DNA from: Dugong dugon
Taxonomy: Eukaryota; Chordata; Mammalia; Sirenia; Dugongidae
Length of the DNA stretch: 64,000 bases
NCBI GenBank assembly: GCA_030035585.1
Contig: CM057462.1
Span: forward strand, 145,912,734-145,976,733
Reading direction: 5' to 3'
Every line of letters starts with the position of its first letter. Position 1 is the first letter of the stretch. The notes below the pieces were generated by a model. That model did not search any database and was not told where the DNA came from. It saw nothing but the letters and a program-made list of their open reading frames with translations. The position numbers and the translations under genes are program-made. This document shows positions 1-12,194 of this stretch, one piece after another.

Positions 1-2345
1 TGTACTTGGAAAATATGGCCTTGGTGATAGAAACAATGTTGGAGATCACACGAGAAAATTTTGTAAAAGCAATGGTTTATTCATTGCAAATACCTTTATT
101 CAACAATGTATACAGTGACTACACATGTGGTCCTCACAGGATTGAAAACACAGCAATCAAATTGACTACATTTGTGGAAAGATACAATGGAAAAGCTAAA
201 TATCATCAGGCAGAACAAGGCCAGGGGCCAACTGTGGAACAGACCATCAATTTCTTATATGCAAGTTCAAGTTGAAACTGAAGAAAAGTAAAATAAGTTC
301 ACAAGAACCAAATTACAACCTTGAGTATATCCCATCTGATTTTGAAGACCATCTTAAGAATAGATTTGAAGCAAATAATGACCAAAGACCAAGGACATCA
401 TACATGAAGAAAGCAAAAGATCACTAAAAAGACAGGAAAGAAAGAAAAGACCAAAATAGGTGTCAGAAGAGACCCTGAAACTTGATCTTGAAAGTAGAAT
501 AGCTAAAGCGAATGGAAGAAATGATGAAGTAAAAGAGTGGAACAGAAGATTTCAAAGGGCAGCTCAAGAAGACGAAGTATTCTAATGAAATGTGCAAAGA
601 CCTGGAATTAGAAAACCAAAGGGAAGAACAAGCTTGGCATTTCTCAAGCTGAAAGAACTGAAGAAAAAATTCAAGTCTCAAGCTGCAACTTTGAAGAATT
701 CTATGGGCAAAATATTGAATGACTCAGAAAATATCAAAAGAAGATGGAAGGAATACACAGAGTCACTATACCAAAAATAAGTAGTCAAGGTTCAACCATT
801 TTAAGAGGTGTACATGATCAACAACCAATGGTATTGAAAGAAAAGTTGTAGCTGCACTGAAGGCATTGGGGAAAAATAAAGCTCCAGGAATTGATGGAAC
901 ACTAATTGAGATGCTTCAACAAATGGATGCAAAGCTGAAGCTGCTCACTCGTCTTTGACAAGAAATTTAGAAGATAGCTACCTGGCCAACCAACTTGAAG
1001 AGATCCATATTTGTGTTCATTCCCAAGAAAGGTGATCCAATAGAATGCAGAAATTATCAAACAATATTGTTAGTATTATGCACAAGTAAAATTTTACTGA
1101 AGATAATTCAAAAGTGGTTGCAGCAGTACATTGACAAGGAACTGCCAGAAATTCAAACTGGATTCAGAAGAGGACATGAAAAGAGGAATATCATTGCTGA
1201 TATCAGATGAATCCTGGCTGAAAGCAGAGAATACCAGAAAGATATTTATCTGTGTTATAATCTCTATGCAAAGATCCACTGTGTGGATCTTAACAAATTA
1301 TAGATAACATTGTGAAGAATGGCAATTCCAGAACAATTAATTAACAGGTACTTATGAGGAAACTGTACATAAATCAAGAGGTAGTAATTCGAACAGAACA
1401 AGGGGACACTGTGTGGTTTAAAATCAAGAAGCGTGTGTGTCAGGGTTGTATCCTTTTACCACATTTATTCAATCTGTATACTGAGCAAGTAATCTGAGAA
1501 GCTGTACTATATGAAGAATATGGCATCAACATTAGTGGAAAACTCATTAACAACCTTTGATATACAGATGACACAACCTTGCTTGCTGAAAGCGAAGAGG
1601 ACTTGAAGCACTTACCCATGAGGATTAAAGACTATATAGCCTTCTGTATGGATTTACACCTCAACATAAGGAAAACAAAAATCCTCACAACTAGACCAAT
1701 AAACAACATCATGATAAACAGAGAAAATATTGACGTTGTCAAGGACTTCATTTTACTTGGATCCACAATCAACACTCATGGAAGCAGCAGACAAGAAATC
1801 AAATGACATATTACATTGGGCAAATCTGCTGCAAAGGACATCATTAAAGTGTTAAAAAGCAAAGATGTCACTTTGAGGACTAAGGTGAGCCTGACCCAAT
1901 CCATGGTATTTTCAATCGCCTCATATGCATGTGAAAGCTGTACAATGAATAAGAAAGACTGAAGAAGAATTGATGTCTTTGAATTATGGTGTTGTTAAAG
2001 AATATTGAATATACTATGGACTTCCATAAGAATGAACAAGTTTGTCTTGGAAGAAGTACAAGCAGAGTGCTCCTTGGAAATAAGGCTGGTGAGACTATGT
2101 CTCACATACTTTGGACATGTTGTCAGGAGGGACCAGTCTGTTGAGAAGGACATTACGCTTGATAAAGTGCAAGGTCAGCAAAAAAGAGGAAGATCCTTAA
2201 CAAAATGGATTGAGACAGTGGCTGAGACAATGGACTCAAACCTAGTAATGATAGTGAGGATGGTGCAGAACAGGGCAGTGTTTCGTTCTGTTGTACATAC
2301 GGTTGCTATGAGTTGGAATCGACTCCACGGCACCTGACAACAGCA
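1..2345 (+). mobile_element. RTE (BovB-like) LINE, 5' part outside window
   Basis: This is a non-LTR retrotransposon of the RTE clade, cut by the window start. Residues from 6 to 275 match the second half of an RTE apurinic-type endonuclease, and 592-2337 holds the reverse transcriptase in several frames. Reading frames at 592-780, 995-1210, 1579-1806 and 2005-2337 carry the linker, the fingers, the region after motif C and the C-terminal domain (YFGHVVRRDQ). The motif C site reads YTDD at 1561-1572 instead of YADD. It ends at about 2345 with the RTE 3' terminus (GGAATCGACTCCACGGCACC followed by an ACAACA-type tail). Frames are broken many times, so it is dead. The identification as RTE is firm; the subfamily is not assigned. 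Confidence 0.9.
592..2337 (+). pseudogene. RTE reverse transcriptase, broken
   Basis: This stretch encodes the reverse transcriptase and C-terminal domain of the RTE element. The start of the block (FLKLKELKKKFKS and YTESLYQK) is the linker after the endonuclease. The next block (FIPKKGDPIECRNYQTI) is the RT fingers. The frame at 1579-1806 (LAESEEDLKHL, then DFILLGSTIN) follows motif C. The frame at 2005-2337 ends in SVVHTVAMSWNRLHGT, the usual RTE C-terminus just before the 3' tail. At least four frame changes or stops separate the blocks. The catalytic alanine of YADD is replaced by threonine. No activity is expected. Confidence 0.85.
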
Positions 2346-2640
2346 ATGTGTGATAGTTAGTGAGTACTCTTTACTTTGGGGAAAACTTTTAATGTATTTT
2401 AGTTTACTGTTTTTAACAGAAGTTGCTTCACTCCAAATACCTTAGCATGTAGATTTAAAATTTTCTGGGCATTATGTGAGAAAATCATCATAAGTCATGA
2501 AAATGCAACTGGGAAGAAAATGACTGAGATCCCAGTCCCTTGCTTTTTGGGAGATGAGCCTAGACAGGCGATCTGGTCCACGCCTAAGTCCATCATGTAG
2601 CATGATAAGTGAATCATGGGGAAATGGTTGTACTGAATGG
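2346..2640. other. No recognised feature
   Basis: This is unique-looking sequence between the RTE tail and the TG microsatellite. I see no gene and no repeat family I can name. Confidence 0.6.
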
Positions 2641-2642
2641 AG

Positions 2643-2692
<50 letters not shown>

Positions 2693-2699
2693 TGTGTGT
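2641..2699. repeat. (TG)n microsatellite
   Basis: About 59 bases are almost pure TG dinucleotide with single interruptions (a C near 2649, an A near 2691). This is a common mammalian simple repeat, probably length-variable, and able to adopt Z-DNA in principle. Confidence 0.97.
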
Positions 2700-4755
2700 A
2701 AATTTAGAAGCTGTGTCATGAAAAAAGCCAGTATGGTTCTGGAGAAACTAGGATCTGGTAGTGGTTTGGAAGTCTTCCTCAAAGGAATATGTCTGAGTTA
2801 GAGATATGTTGCCAGGCAAGATCATACAAGATGGCCATGCAGTTCAGCACCAACTGCAGCAGCTGTAGAAATAAACAAAATAATTTCTTTGGATTGTATG
2901 ATTTTCATTGGCATTGCCAGGGCCTCCAGCTTAGTTCACAGAAGAAGCAGCAATTCAGCAACAGGTTCTGAAACAGCTAGCATATGTTTGCAATTGTAGA
3001 TTCCTTAAGCTCTAAATTGATGCATCTACTTGTTGGCTTTAGGAATAAAATGAGAGTGAAAAACACTTTCCTTAAGAAAAACCAAGTCCTGGTGAGGGAC
3101 ATAGATGTGAGATGTCAGCAACCAACACTCCTGCAAGCTGGGTAAGTAGTGCCTCTGTACAGAAGGGGCATCTGGACAGTGCACCACAGCATCCCCTACA
3201 GTCCACATCTTACACTCCACACTGCTTGCTTCCTTACAACCAAAAATTTCACTGTCAGGTTCATGGTGTGCCTTCATGTTTGAGGAAACTTATAAGAAGA
3301 AAGTTAGTTGAATGAACTACAGTTCTGCCTCAGCAGCCACAATTGATAACTATCATCTCTCTAACCAGGGGCCATTATGGGACTTTAGATCCCCAGTGGT
3401 CAGTGTCAACTTGGATGTTGTTCCCAATAGTTCTCTAAATGTCTGGGTATTCTCCTTTGGGTAAATAGCCAAAGTTTCCTTTGGGAAAGGACTTGGGGAA
3501 TCACTACCATACATGCTTGCTATTGCAGGGCTTTACATCACAGGGCAACATTCTCTTCAGTCAAGGGACTCCAGATCTGAAAACCGAGAAAAGGCTCAGA
3601 CCTTTGATTAGGACGGTTGCCTTCTGCCTCTTGGTATCCATTCTAATTTATTTTGATTGTATAAATTAGGCAATATCCTGTTGATTGCCCATCTATCTTG
3701 CCTATATGCACACTGTGTTCTATTAATCATCTTCATAGCTCTCTGTGGGCCAGGTCCCCTGGCTGAAATGCCAGTCTTGACAATTATTGCTATAGTCCTA
3801 TCTGCGCTGCTTTTGATATTTAATGCTATCTTCTTTAATTGTGAGACTCTATCAAGCCCACTGCAACTAGGCAGCCCAGTTTTGTAACAGAAATCACTTA
3901 ACCTTAGCCCTGGCCTACAGAAGGAGCTACCACTGACTTTGACAATCTTACTGGTAACATTTTCACCAGCACAGTCTTTGTCACATTGGTAAATGGCATG
4001 TCCTCCAAGCTGCCCTGTGGGTCATGGCTGGCTGATGGGTTTTCCAGGCTTACATAGTTTATCTAGTCTAGAATACCCACTTCTTCAATATTTTTAACTT
4101 TTCCTAACGTGTGTATCTCTACTTAATATAGCTGAGGCCATTACTTTTCCCAGCTTCCAAGAATCATCCTCACAGAATAATAGCACTAGAAATCCTGCAA
4201 AATGCTTTAAATCCTTATTTTGAGGGAGTATTTCCATATCAATAAACTTTCCTTTATCAAGCTTTATATTCCACCCTCCACCTTGATCTAGCATCTTCAA
4301 GATCTGTTCCATGTGTACTATTAAAGCTCCTGTCAGTACTTGTTGGCTAGATCCTGTAGCTCCATCAGCTGATACTTCCTTTCCTCTATTTGCAGGCTTA
4401 GAATTACTCTAGATGGATTATTGGTTAATCTTTACCTGAAGTGGCACATATGTTGTCTTGTGAGACAGAAGTATCTGCATCCTCTTTAACCCTTTCATGA
4501 TCGATTTACTTTTTGCTTTTAATTTTTCATTGATATAATGTTTTCTCATTAATGGAATGCATGTTGAATCACTGAGTGTGTCTGAAGTTTTGGTAGGTTT
4601 TGATATACATTATGTGGGACACACATGTCCATGTAAACTCTGGAAGCAGGATCAGTAGTACATCGGGTTGCTGCAACTCATGCTGGTGCCTGAAAATGAG
4701 GTCTTCTTGTGAACATGGAATCATTGCAAAAGACACAACTTCCAAATAACACATC
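2700..4755. other. Unassigned, old sequence (possible decayed retroelement)
   Basis: No intact gene is visible. Open frames here are short and mostly mutually exclusive. The style of 3350-4430 (runs of reverse-complement-looking coding text, with a 72-codon frame on the minus strand at 4094-4312) would fit an antisense, heavily decayed retrovirus-like internal region, but I cannot name a family. The nearby stretch 5050-6060 has the same look. Confidence 0.25.
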
Positions 4756-4908
4756 CACCCATTGCCATTGAGTTAATTCCAACTCATAGCGTCCCTATAG
4801 GACAGAGTAGAACTGCCCCATAGGGTTTCCAAGAGGTGGCTGGTGGATTTAAGCTGTCAACCTTTTGGTTAGGAGCCATGCTATTAACCACTGTGCCACC
4901 AGGGCTCC
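4756..4908 (-). mobile_element. AfroSINE (short form)
   Basis: On the minus strand this reads as a tRNA-derived SINE: the head GGAGCCCTGGTGGCACAGTGG carries the A-box, followed by a B-box-like stretch, a body with CTATGGGGCAGTTCTACTC, and a 3' part that matches the tail of the RTE LINEs in this window. It is Pol III type in structure and non-coding. Several substitutions show it is not recent. Confidence 0.95.
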
Positions 4909-6080
4909 AAAAAAATAACACATAGGAACCCAGAAATATACTTACAAGGCCTATCTTGCCATACAAAACCAAAAGAGACAAAATTTTTGCACAATCACGA
5001 CTCCAGGATGTACCATCTCATACAATACACTGTAAAAACAGTAATTAGTGGCACGTGCCCATTTTTTTCCATTTCAAACAGTTATACAGGTCCCCACCTG
5101 GGGGAAGTACACACTAAAAGTTAGAAAGCAGCTTCCCAAGAAACCTGAGAGGTGGAAAATGTCAGTAGGTGATGTATGTCCCATGGGTTAAGGGAGCTTG
5201 CTTGAATTTACCAGGGAGGAGTGTTCCCGTTATATAAGCCCAGAGAGATCAGGTGTTTTAGATTTCTAAGTCTCAACTGCATCATCTCAGATATCTCCAT
5301 TCCAAGTTTCAGTGTCCTAATTCTCCACCAGACCCCTAACTTTTCTATAGAAAACTTTCCAGAGTTCAGAATTCAGCCTTTTCTGGAACTCCACAACCCT
5401 TGGTTTCATCCTCAGCTCCATCTGCCCTCTGGCTTCAGGAGATGAGAGTCTCTATATGCTGCCAAAGAAAACTTCTAACCTTCACACTTCACCTAATTGA
5501 TTACTAATCACTCTCAGCCTGTGTTTCTCCAGTACATCAATATTACCCAGAAATAGCTATTTGATTCTTTCTTGATACTTTCTTCATACCTCTCAGACAC
5601 TTGCAATATTGCAATCATTAATGCATTCCTTTCTATCCAATTCACCACCAGTAAAATTCTAAACAATTACCTCACCACAACATGCCGGGGGTGCTGCTCT
5701 ACCTATCGTCAGTAATGAGATCTCTCTGCCAGTTGACCAATAGGTGATGTCATTGCAAAATCCCATTTTAGAGCCTGCTTTCTGGGCAACTTCCAGTATT
5801 AACTTTCTTAGGTTAAATTCCCTGGAAACTAACTGAGGAGGAGGAGATGTTCAGGATGTCAGATGGTAGTATACTTGCAAGCAGAACTGGGCAAAGGGAT
5901 AAGTTTAAGTTCAGTGTGGTTGCAAAAGAGGCCGCAGGCCCTCAGAGTATACCACAGGAAGCTCTGCAACTGAAAAGGCACTTCAGGGTCTTCCCATATT
6001 GAGGCAATGGGACTAGGCCTATTCTCCTGCACCAACCAGACACTGATATAGGCAGCTCTTGAGGAAAGTATACACCTTTC
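4909..6080. other. Unassigned, old sequence
   Basis: I see no gene. The longest plus-strand frame (74 codons at 5221-5445) has no motif and no coding context. The section 5050-6060 may be an antisense remnant of a retrovirus-like internal region, as noted for 2700-4755; this is a low-confidence impression from sequence style only. Confidence 0.25.
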
Positions 6081-6278
6081 AAAAACCCATTGCCATCAAG
6101 TGGATTCTGACTCATAGGTGACCCTATAGAACAGAGTAGAACTGCCCCATAGAGTTTCCAAGGCTGTAATCTTTATGGAAGCAGATTGCCAGCTTTCTCC
6201 CAGGGAGCAGCTAGTGGGTTCAAACCATTGACATTTGATTAGCAGCCAAATGCTTAACCACTGTGCCACCAAGGCTCC
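6081..6278 (-). mobile_element. AfroSINE (long form)
   Basis: Minus-strand AfroSINE that contains an extra stretch of about 40 bases between body and head (around 6162-6205, containing GTAATCTTTATGGAAGCAGA) that is missing from the short copies at 4756 and 6597. The head at 6258-6278 is the standard GGAGCCTTGGTGGCACAGTGG. It is a distinct structural subfamily. Confidence 0.94.
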
Positions 6279-6596
6279 TCATACACACTGTAGCTGAGGG
6301 CAATTCTGAGAGAGGAATACAACTGTGAGCTGCCAACAGCCAACACTTCTGGCAGCCCCAAGTTTGAGTGCCTCCCCCAGTATTCTGGGAGACACTCCAC
6401 AACATTCACTATGCCTGGTTATTCCAACTCTCAAAATAAAATGGAAATATAAAACAAACATCCAGATAAAATTTTAGAATAAATACTAAACTGCACAGTT
6501 TCCAAAGGAAGGAAGAGAACAAAAGAGAGAAACAGAAGGAGGAAGAAGGTAACAGTTTCATATTCCTAGCCTCACAAGACATCATGGCTTGCATAT
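6279..6596. other. No recognised feature
   Basis: Unique-looking sequence between two AfroSINEs, with a purine-rich patch near 6505-6550. I see no gene. Confidence 0.5.
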
Positions 6597-6750
6597 AAAC
6601 CCATTCCCATCAAGTTGATTCTGACTCATAGCAGCCCTATAGGACAGAGTAAAACTGCCCTGTACCGCTTCCAAGGAGCAGCTGGTGGGTTCAAACTGCT
6701 GACCTTTTGGTTAGCAGCCCTAGCTCTTAACCACTGTGCCACCAGGGCCT
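6597..6750 (-). mobile_element. AfroSINE (short form)
   Basis: Minus-strand short-form AfroSINE with recognisable A-box and B-box regions. The flanks GCTTGCATATAA (left, about 6588-6598) and CTTGCACATAGTATA (right, from about 6749) look like an imperfect target-site duplication. The right flank resembles the tail of an old MIR/L2 element (CACATAGTA... AATAGTT), so the SINE may have landed in one. Confidence 0.94.
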
Positions 6751-8490
6751 TGCACATAGTATATATTAAATAGTTATATGCTGACTGAATCAATGGGTGA
6801 AGAAATGAGACTACTCTTCCCATTCTGTAAAGACATCACATCCATATATCATTTACGTTATAAATGTCTTCAGAAAACTCTGCCTCACTCATATCTACTA
6901 CCATTGATGAAGATATCATTCAGGTAAATGCTGTTATGTGTAAGTTATCTTCTTTTACACTAACATTCAGTTCTTCAAACAGTAACTTTGATGAGTTCCT
7001 TGTAACCCCACCCCCACTCCACCACTGCTCTCTTTGTTGAATATTGTCTCATAGCAACAGCTAATATGTACAGGCATATATCACGTTTGACAGGAAATTT
7101 ACTCTTCTTAACGAATACAGTGAAGGCAGTTGGGCTTTATTTCTTTTAAAACAAAAAGTGAGACAAATGAAAGATATTTAGTAAGCTCATTATTTTGTAG
7201 CTTTCATTGATCTGTACCAAGTAAAGCTAATGGTATCTTAAAATCAGTGATTAAATATGTGCTTTGAAATAACCTTTTAAATATTCAACCTATTGCCATA
7301 ATTTATATGAATAATATCTACTCACTTTTAACTTCCAAAAATACATTTAATTTTTTTTAATTATTATTCATTGAAGATTGAACTTTTTTTCTGTTTTCAG
7401 GTATATTAAATTTTAAAGCATGAGAAATGGTCACCAAATATCTTTATATTTTATAATTATATCATAGCCTATAGGAGTATTTTACATTTGAGTATATTCT
7501 ATATTATTTTCTTTACAGAAATTCTTATGATGTTGCCATAATAAATCAAAATATTTCATTAAAAGGAGAAATGTAGCTCTAAATGTAAAATACCTGCCAA
7601 CAAGCTATATCAAGTGGCCCTAAATATAAAGGCTTTAAAAAATTTTATGTCCTTGCTTATCGAGAGATTATTTTGATAAGAAGTGTCAGTTTACATACTA
7701 GTAAAATATTAAAGGTTTATTCTACAAACCTTTTTGAATAGCCATTAGCTGGTAGAAGCATTGCAATAGATTCTGTGGCAGTAAAGAGATTGAATAAGAG
7801 AGTTTATCTCTCTTCAAGCATGTTATGATATATTGAATTAAGATATTACAAAACTAATTTATCATAATACAAAATAAATAAGTAAAATAAAGTTCATATA
7901 AGCAAAAAAGAAATAATTTATCCCAGTCATAGAGATTGGGGAAGACTTTATATTAACCCCTATCCTAATATTTGTCTCAGAGTACTATAACTATTTCCTT
8001 CTCTGTCTTTCCCACTAAACTAAGCTGTGAACTCATAAGATTGAGGATTGCATCTTCATCTCAGTTTTCCCTGTACCTATTGGGAAGCTCTGATCTAAAG
8101 GATGATGAGTTATTTTCTAAGTGAATTAATATATAAATTATCTATGCCTTGAAGGATGTGTAAGAGTTTTGTAGAGAGCTTTCCAAGATGAGAAGAGGGC
8201 ATTGACTTATTCATACAAGTCAGTTACTGTGTATTTATGATTACCTTGGGAAATGTAAAAGGAGACGTTTCTGAAGCAATAGATTGAAGACATGTTGTAG
8301 AATATCTTGAATGTCATACAAAAGAATTTGATGTTTCCTCTTTTTGTAGGTAAAGTTTTTAGAATCGTCTTCATATTAGCATAAAATAACGTGAGAGTTC
8401 ATCAAGCTATTGGATCACTTAAGTCACATGATTTATTTCATTTGAATTCTAATTCCAAAACTTGTTAACTCAGTACTTAAAAGGGGAGAT
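6751..8490. other. AT-rich sequence without recognised genes
   Basis: This is 1.7 kb of AT-rich, unique-looking DNA. The first 50 bases may be the tail of an MIR/L2 remnant. I see no open frame of note, no splice-bounded exon and no RNA gene. Confidence 0.45.
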
Positions 8491-8925
8491 AGACTGCTCT
8501 GACAGAGATCACAACTGATGGTCCCAGACAGAGCTGGATAAAAACGTAAAACAAAATTCTAACTCACAAAAAAAGACCAGACTTACTGGCCTGACAGAGG
8601 CTGGAGAAACCCTGAGAGTATGGCCCCCGGACACTCTTTTCGCTTAGTAATGAAGTCACTCCCGAGGGTCACCATTCAGCCAAAGATTAGACAGCCCCAT
8701 AAAACAAAACTAGACTAATGGGGCACAACAGTCCAGGGACAAGAACTAGAAGGCAGGAGGGGACCAGAAAGCTGGTAATAGGGAACCCAAAGTTGAGAGG
8801 GGACAGTGCTGACATATTGAGGGGCTGTTAACCATTGTCATAAAACGATACGTGTACTAAGTTTTTAATGAGAAACTATTTGTTCTGTAAACCTTCATCT
8901 AAAGTACAATAAAAAACAAACAAAG
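8491..8925 (+). mobile_element. L1 3' end, 5'-truncated
   Basis: About 435 bases match the 3' UTR terminus of the L1 at 19866-28946 (compare 27570-27970): GACTGCTCTGACAGAGATCAC, the GGCCTGACAGAGGCTGGAGA block, then the end module GAGAAACTATTTGTTCTGTAA and a TAAAGTACAATAAAAAAC tail. There is only one terminal module here, unlike the copy at 19866-28946. It is non-coding and a typical 5'-truncated L1 insertion. Confidence 0.9.
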
Positions 8926-9744
8926 TAAAATTCTTCTTCACATCCCCTCAAGAAAAGGGAAGATAAATGAACCATGGGAAACCAAAAAGTTTTCTCTTTA
9001 TTTTGATAAGCCAGTTCTAGATACAAGGGATTAAGGCAATTGGAATATATTTTTTTAATCACGTATTTATTGAACGCTTATTATATTTCAGATAAAAGTT
9101 AAATTCCTTACATATGTTTTCTAATTCAAATAAATCTTTTTATATTGTTCCAATTAACAATTCCTTGGAAATATCGCTTCTATGTTTAATTGCATCCCAC
9201 AAAATCTAATCTTATTTGAAAAGGATGCATTAATAAAAGTGAATTCAAATCAGTTTAGTAGATATTTAATGTGTATATAACTAGGAAGTCAAAATTGGAA
9301 ATCAGAAATATTGAAGAAAACATCTTGGATGTTGAGGGGAATCACTGAGCAAGAAATTTCTCTCTTCATTGTGAAGGAGTTAGTAATCTTTTACAAGCCT
9401 AATACAAGGTGAGAATTTATTAAAAATTTGAAGCTGAAGGCCTTTACCAGGCTGTGGATTTTGCTGAATAGGCACTAGAGGGGAAAAAAAAGACCCTGAA
9501 GATTTTCTGAAATTTAACAGCTTTAAAAACATAACAAAGACATCCTAGTTCCTATCTAACATGTAAAAAACTTGGAAGAAACAAGCAAAATTTTGACATA
9601 CTAAAAATCAATGACTTTTCTTTGATAATCAAAAATAATTTGCAGGAAAAACAGCCACCCAAAAATCTGAAGAGACAGGTAAATCCAGAGAGTCATAGAT
9701 GAAATCTGCTTACTCAGAGTAGAAGCTATTGCAGCCATAAACTG
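8926..9744. other. No recognised feature
   Basis: AT-rich unique-looking sequence. I see no gene, tRNA or named repeat. Confidence 0.45.
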
Positions 9745-10060
9745 GTTGTTGTTGTTGTTGTCAGTTGTTATAGAGTCAACTCTGACTGATGGCGACCTTG
9801 TGTATAACAGAACAAAGCATTTCCCAATCCTGTACCATCTTCATGGTCATTGGTGTATTTGAGTCCACTGTTGTGGCTATGTGTCAATCCATCTCATTGA
9901 GGGTTTTCCTCATTTTCACTGACCCTCTACTTTATTAAACATGATGTCCTTTTCTAGTAATTAGTCTTTCCTGATGATATGTCCAAAGGAAGTGAGCCAA
10001 AGATCTGCCATCCTCTCTTGTAAGGAGCAACCTGGTTGTATTTCTTCTAAGACTGATAGG
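9745..10060 (-). mobile_element. RTE LINE 3' fragment
   Basis: Reverse complement of the RTE 3' end. The terminal ACAACAACAACAACCAG tail is at 9742-9762, followed by C-terminal RT coding sequence that translates on the minus strand to fragments such as HFLWTYHQE and RLITRKGHHV in a shifted frame. Only about 315 bases are kept, and the 5' break near 10060 is approximate. Confidence 0.85.
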
Positions 10061-10800
10061 AACACTTAAATGCCAATTGTGATGAACTGCTGAAGGCTGA
10101 ATGTGACAAGCATGAGCATGAGAAAGCCTCAGGATCTGTAGGCTTAAGAATCCCCACACTTTTGTGGGCTTTTCTGCCTGTAACTCCACCAGATTCTTGC
10201 AGTGAAGATCTGAGAAAGGCCTCTTTCTGGATGTGGCTAGAACCAGGGAAAATTAATCATTGTAAAATATGCCAGCACCTTCTCCATAACAAAGCCTTCT
10301 TTCCAAGAGGAAAGACTTCAGAGCTTTGTCCCAGAACCATATTGTAAAGATGTTTCTCTCATGCCAGCCACTTCTAGCTTCCCTGTCCCACCTATAGTAG
10401 GAGATGGGAGTATCTGTACAAAAAACTCACGTGAATGTCAGCACCAGAAATTCAGGTCCACTAAAAGGCTGTGAATTAATTGGAGGATTATAGATTGCTT
10501 CTCCTCCCACTGACTACCTCACCAATATATCTCCTGTATAATAACAGTGGACTGCAGCTTAAAGTGCTGTAAGACACAGACTCTACCTGAGGAGGAGAAC
10601 TTAGTAGATCCCAAAGCCAAGAGAAAAGATAAAAATAAAAATAATAGAGGAATTAGAAGCCCCTGTGACATATAGCTAAAGTAAACATTAAACAAAGCCC
10701 AGTGCTCATCAGGTTAACCTAAATCTTCACATTACAGGCCTATTTAGTTCAGTTCTTATTACCTGGTACTGCATGTCTGGACTTCAAATCAAACAAACAG
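10061..10800 (+). mobile_element. HAL1/L1M-type 5' region (part 1)
   Basis: The last 120 bases (CCTATTTAGTTCAG and GTCTGGACTTCAAATC) match my memory of the sequence just before ORF1 in HAL1 or old L1M elements. They continue in register at 17406 (TACTACAAAGCATACTGAAAG), after the inserted L1. The region before about 10640 is less certain and may be the 5' UTR of the same element or unrelated. Confidence 0.5.
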
Positions 10801-10808
10801 GTAATGGT

Positions 10809-10820
10809 CCAAGATGGTGG
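10809..10820 (+). promoter_or_regulatory. YY1-like site at L1 5' end
   Basis: CCAAGATGGTGG lies within ten bases of the start of this L1. Human L1 has a functional YY1 site at the same place that sets the transcription start. Role here is by analogy only. Confidence 0.45.
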
Positions 10821-11491
10821 CTTAGTCACACACACCTTGCCATCCCCCTGCAACAAAGGACTGAGAAACCAAGTGAAAGAGACACAGATGACAATATAGG
10901 CACCCAGAACAGCAAACGGAAGGATGAAGAATTAGATGGAACACCAAAGGGAAGGAGAAACTGAATGAAAACAATGAATGATGAAACTTACAGACTTTGG
11001 GTTCCCTACCAGCCAAACCAGCACAATGTGACCATCTGGAGACAAAGTGAGCAGCATTCTCAAGTGAGGAGTAAGGAAGGCGACGTCACAGAAACTCCAA
11101 TAGGAGACAGAGATACTTTGTAGACAAACCTAGAGGAAAGCAAGGTGAGCAGAACATGAACTGGATCTAAGGAGGGAAAGTACAGGAAGGTGGGAAAGTG
11201 CCCTAGGGATCCAGGTGACCATAGAGCAGGTAGGGAGTCAGAAAATAGGGACACTACTCACCAGGTGGTGCTGGTGGAGTGGAGGATCCTTGGAGTGGTG
11301 GAGATGCACCATGTGACAAGAGTCTGAACAGCCCCCTCTCCTTGTATGTTGGGGCTGGGTCCTGATCACTGGCTGCACTCTGTGGACAGCATTCTGGTGC
11401 CGACACTGAGACTGGAAGAACACACTCCCCATCTCCTCCCCCCCACCCTCCTGGTGACCAGAGGTGAGTCCTCCCACACCACATACTTATT

Positions 11492-11640
11492 CATGGCTCA
11501 CACACTCCCATGTCAATGGACCTGTGACCAGAGGCTTGTGCCCACTCCAGCCCATCCCTGCACAGCCACATCCATCAGCCAACCATGGCACACACTCCCA
11601 CACCAGCAGACCTGCAACTGGAGGCTCATGCTTGCTCACT
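11492..11640 (+). repeat. Imperfect tandem repeat in L1 5' UTR, ~91-bp period
   Basis: CATGGCTCACACACTCCCA at 11492-11510 is followed by a second version at 11584-11600, and each is followed by a GACCTGNNAC and AGAGGCT/GGAGGCTCATGC block. That gives about 1.6 units of a diverged 91-base repeat inside the GC-rich L1 5' UTR. Confidence 0.7.
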
Positions 11641-12194
11641 ATGATCACCCCTGTATCACCCTGCCCACACAAAGACTAGTGGTGACCCAGGTACCCTCGC
11701 CCCAATCACCTGATAACTTGTGGTGAGCACACACAGCACCCAACCCAGCAGCCAGCAAGAAAGCTCTCTGTACCCATGACCAGGTGACCAGCTGGACAGA
11801 CATATCACCTAACCAGCAATACCAGTCATATTCCTACAAGATCCAGCTACATCTCTACCAAACGACAAGCAGGACATCCTAGTGCCCTTATCTAACATCC
11901 AGTTGGCTGCAACAGCATGCATCACACACATGAAAGTTCCTGCAGGACATCTGCACTTGCACTGAAATACCTTGATAACTCACCACCTAGTGAGATGCCA
12001 AATTGTGTGTTCACAGTGGGCCTACTTCATTCATTTAGGTAGTACTTCTGTACAGCAGATATGGAGATGTCTTGCCCTAGCATCCAGAGAATGCATTATA
12101 TGCTAGCACCAAACTTACTGCCTCGGAGACAACATACAATAACAAATCCTATCAAGGAACAGGATAAGATAGCTCAAACAAGTGGGCAAAATAA

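Noticed and set aside
2641..2699. CRISPR-like repeat
   Set aside because: It is a plain TG microsatellite in a mammalian genome; no spaced repeats exist.
3026..3277. Minus-strand 83-codon frame near 3026
   Set aside because: It has no domain, no coding context and overlaps an opposite-strand frame at 3112-3315; both are probably chance.
11346..11726. 126-codon plus frame in the L1 at 10801
   Set aside because: It lies in the GC-rich L1 5' UTR, is proline- and histidine-rich low-complexity text, and has two overlapping frames on the other strand.
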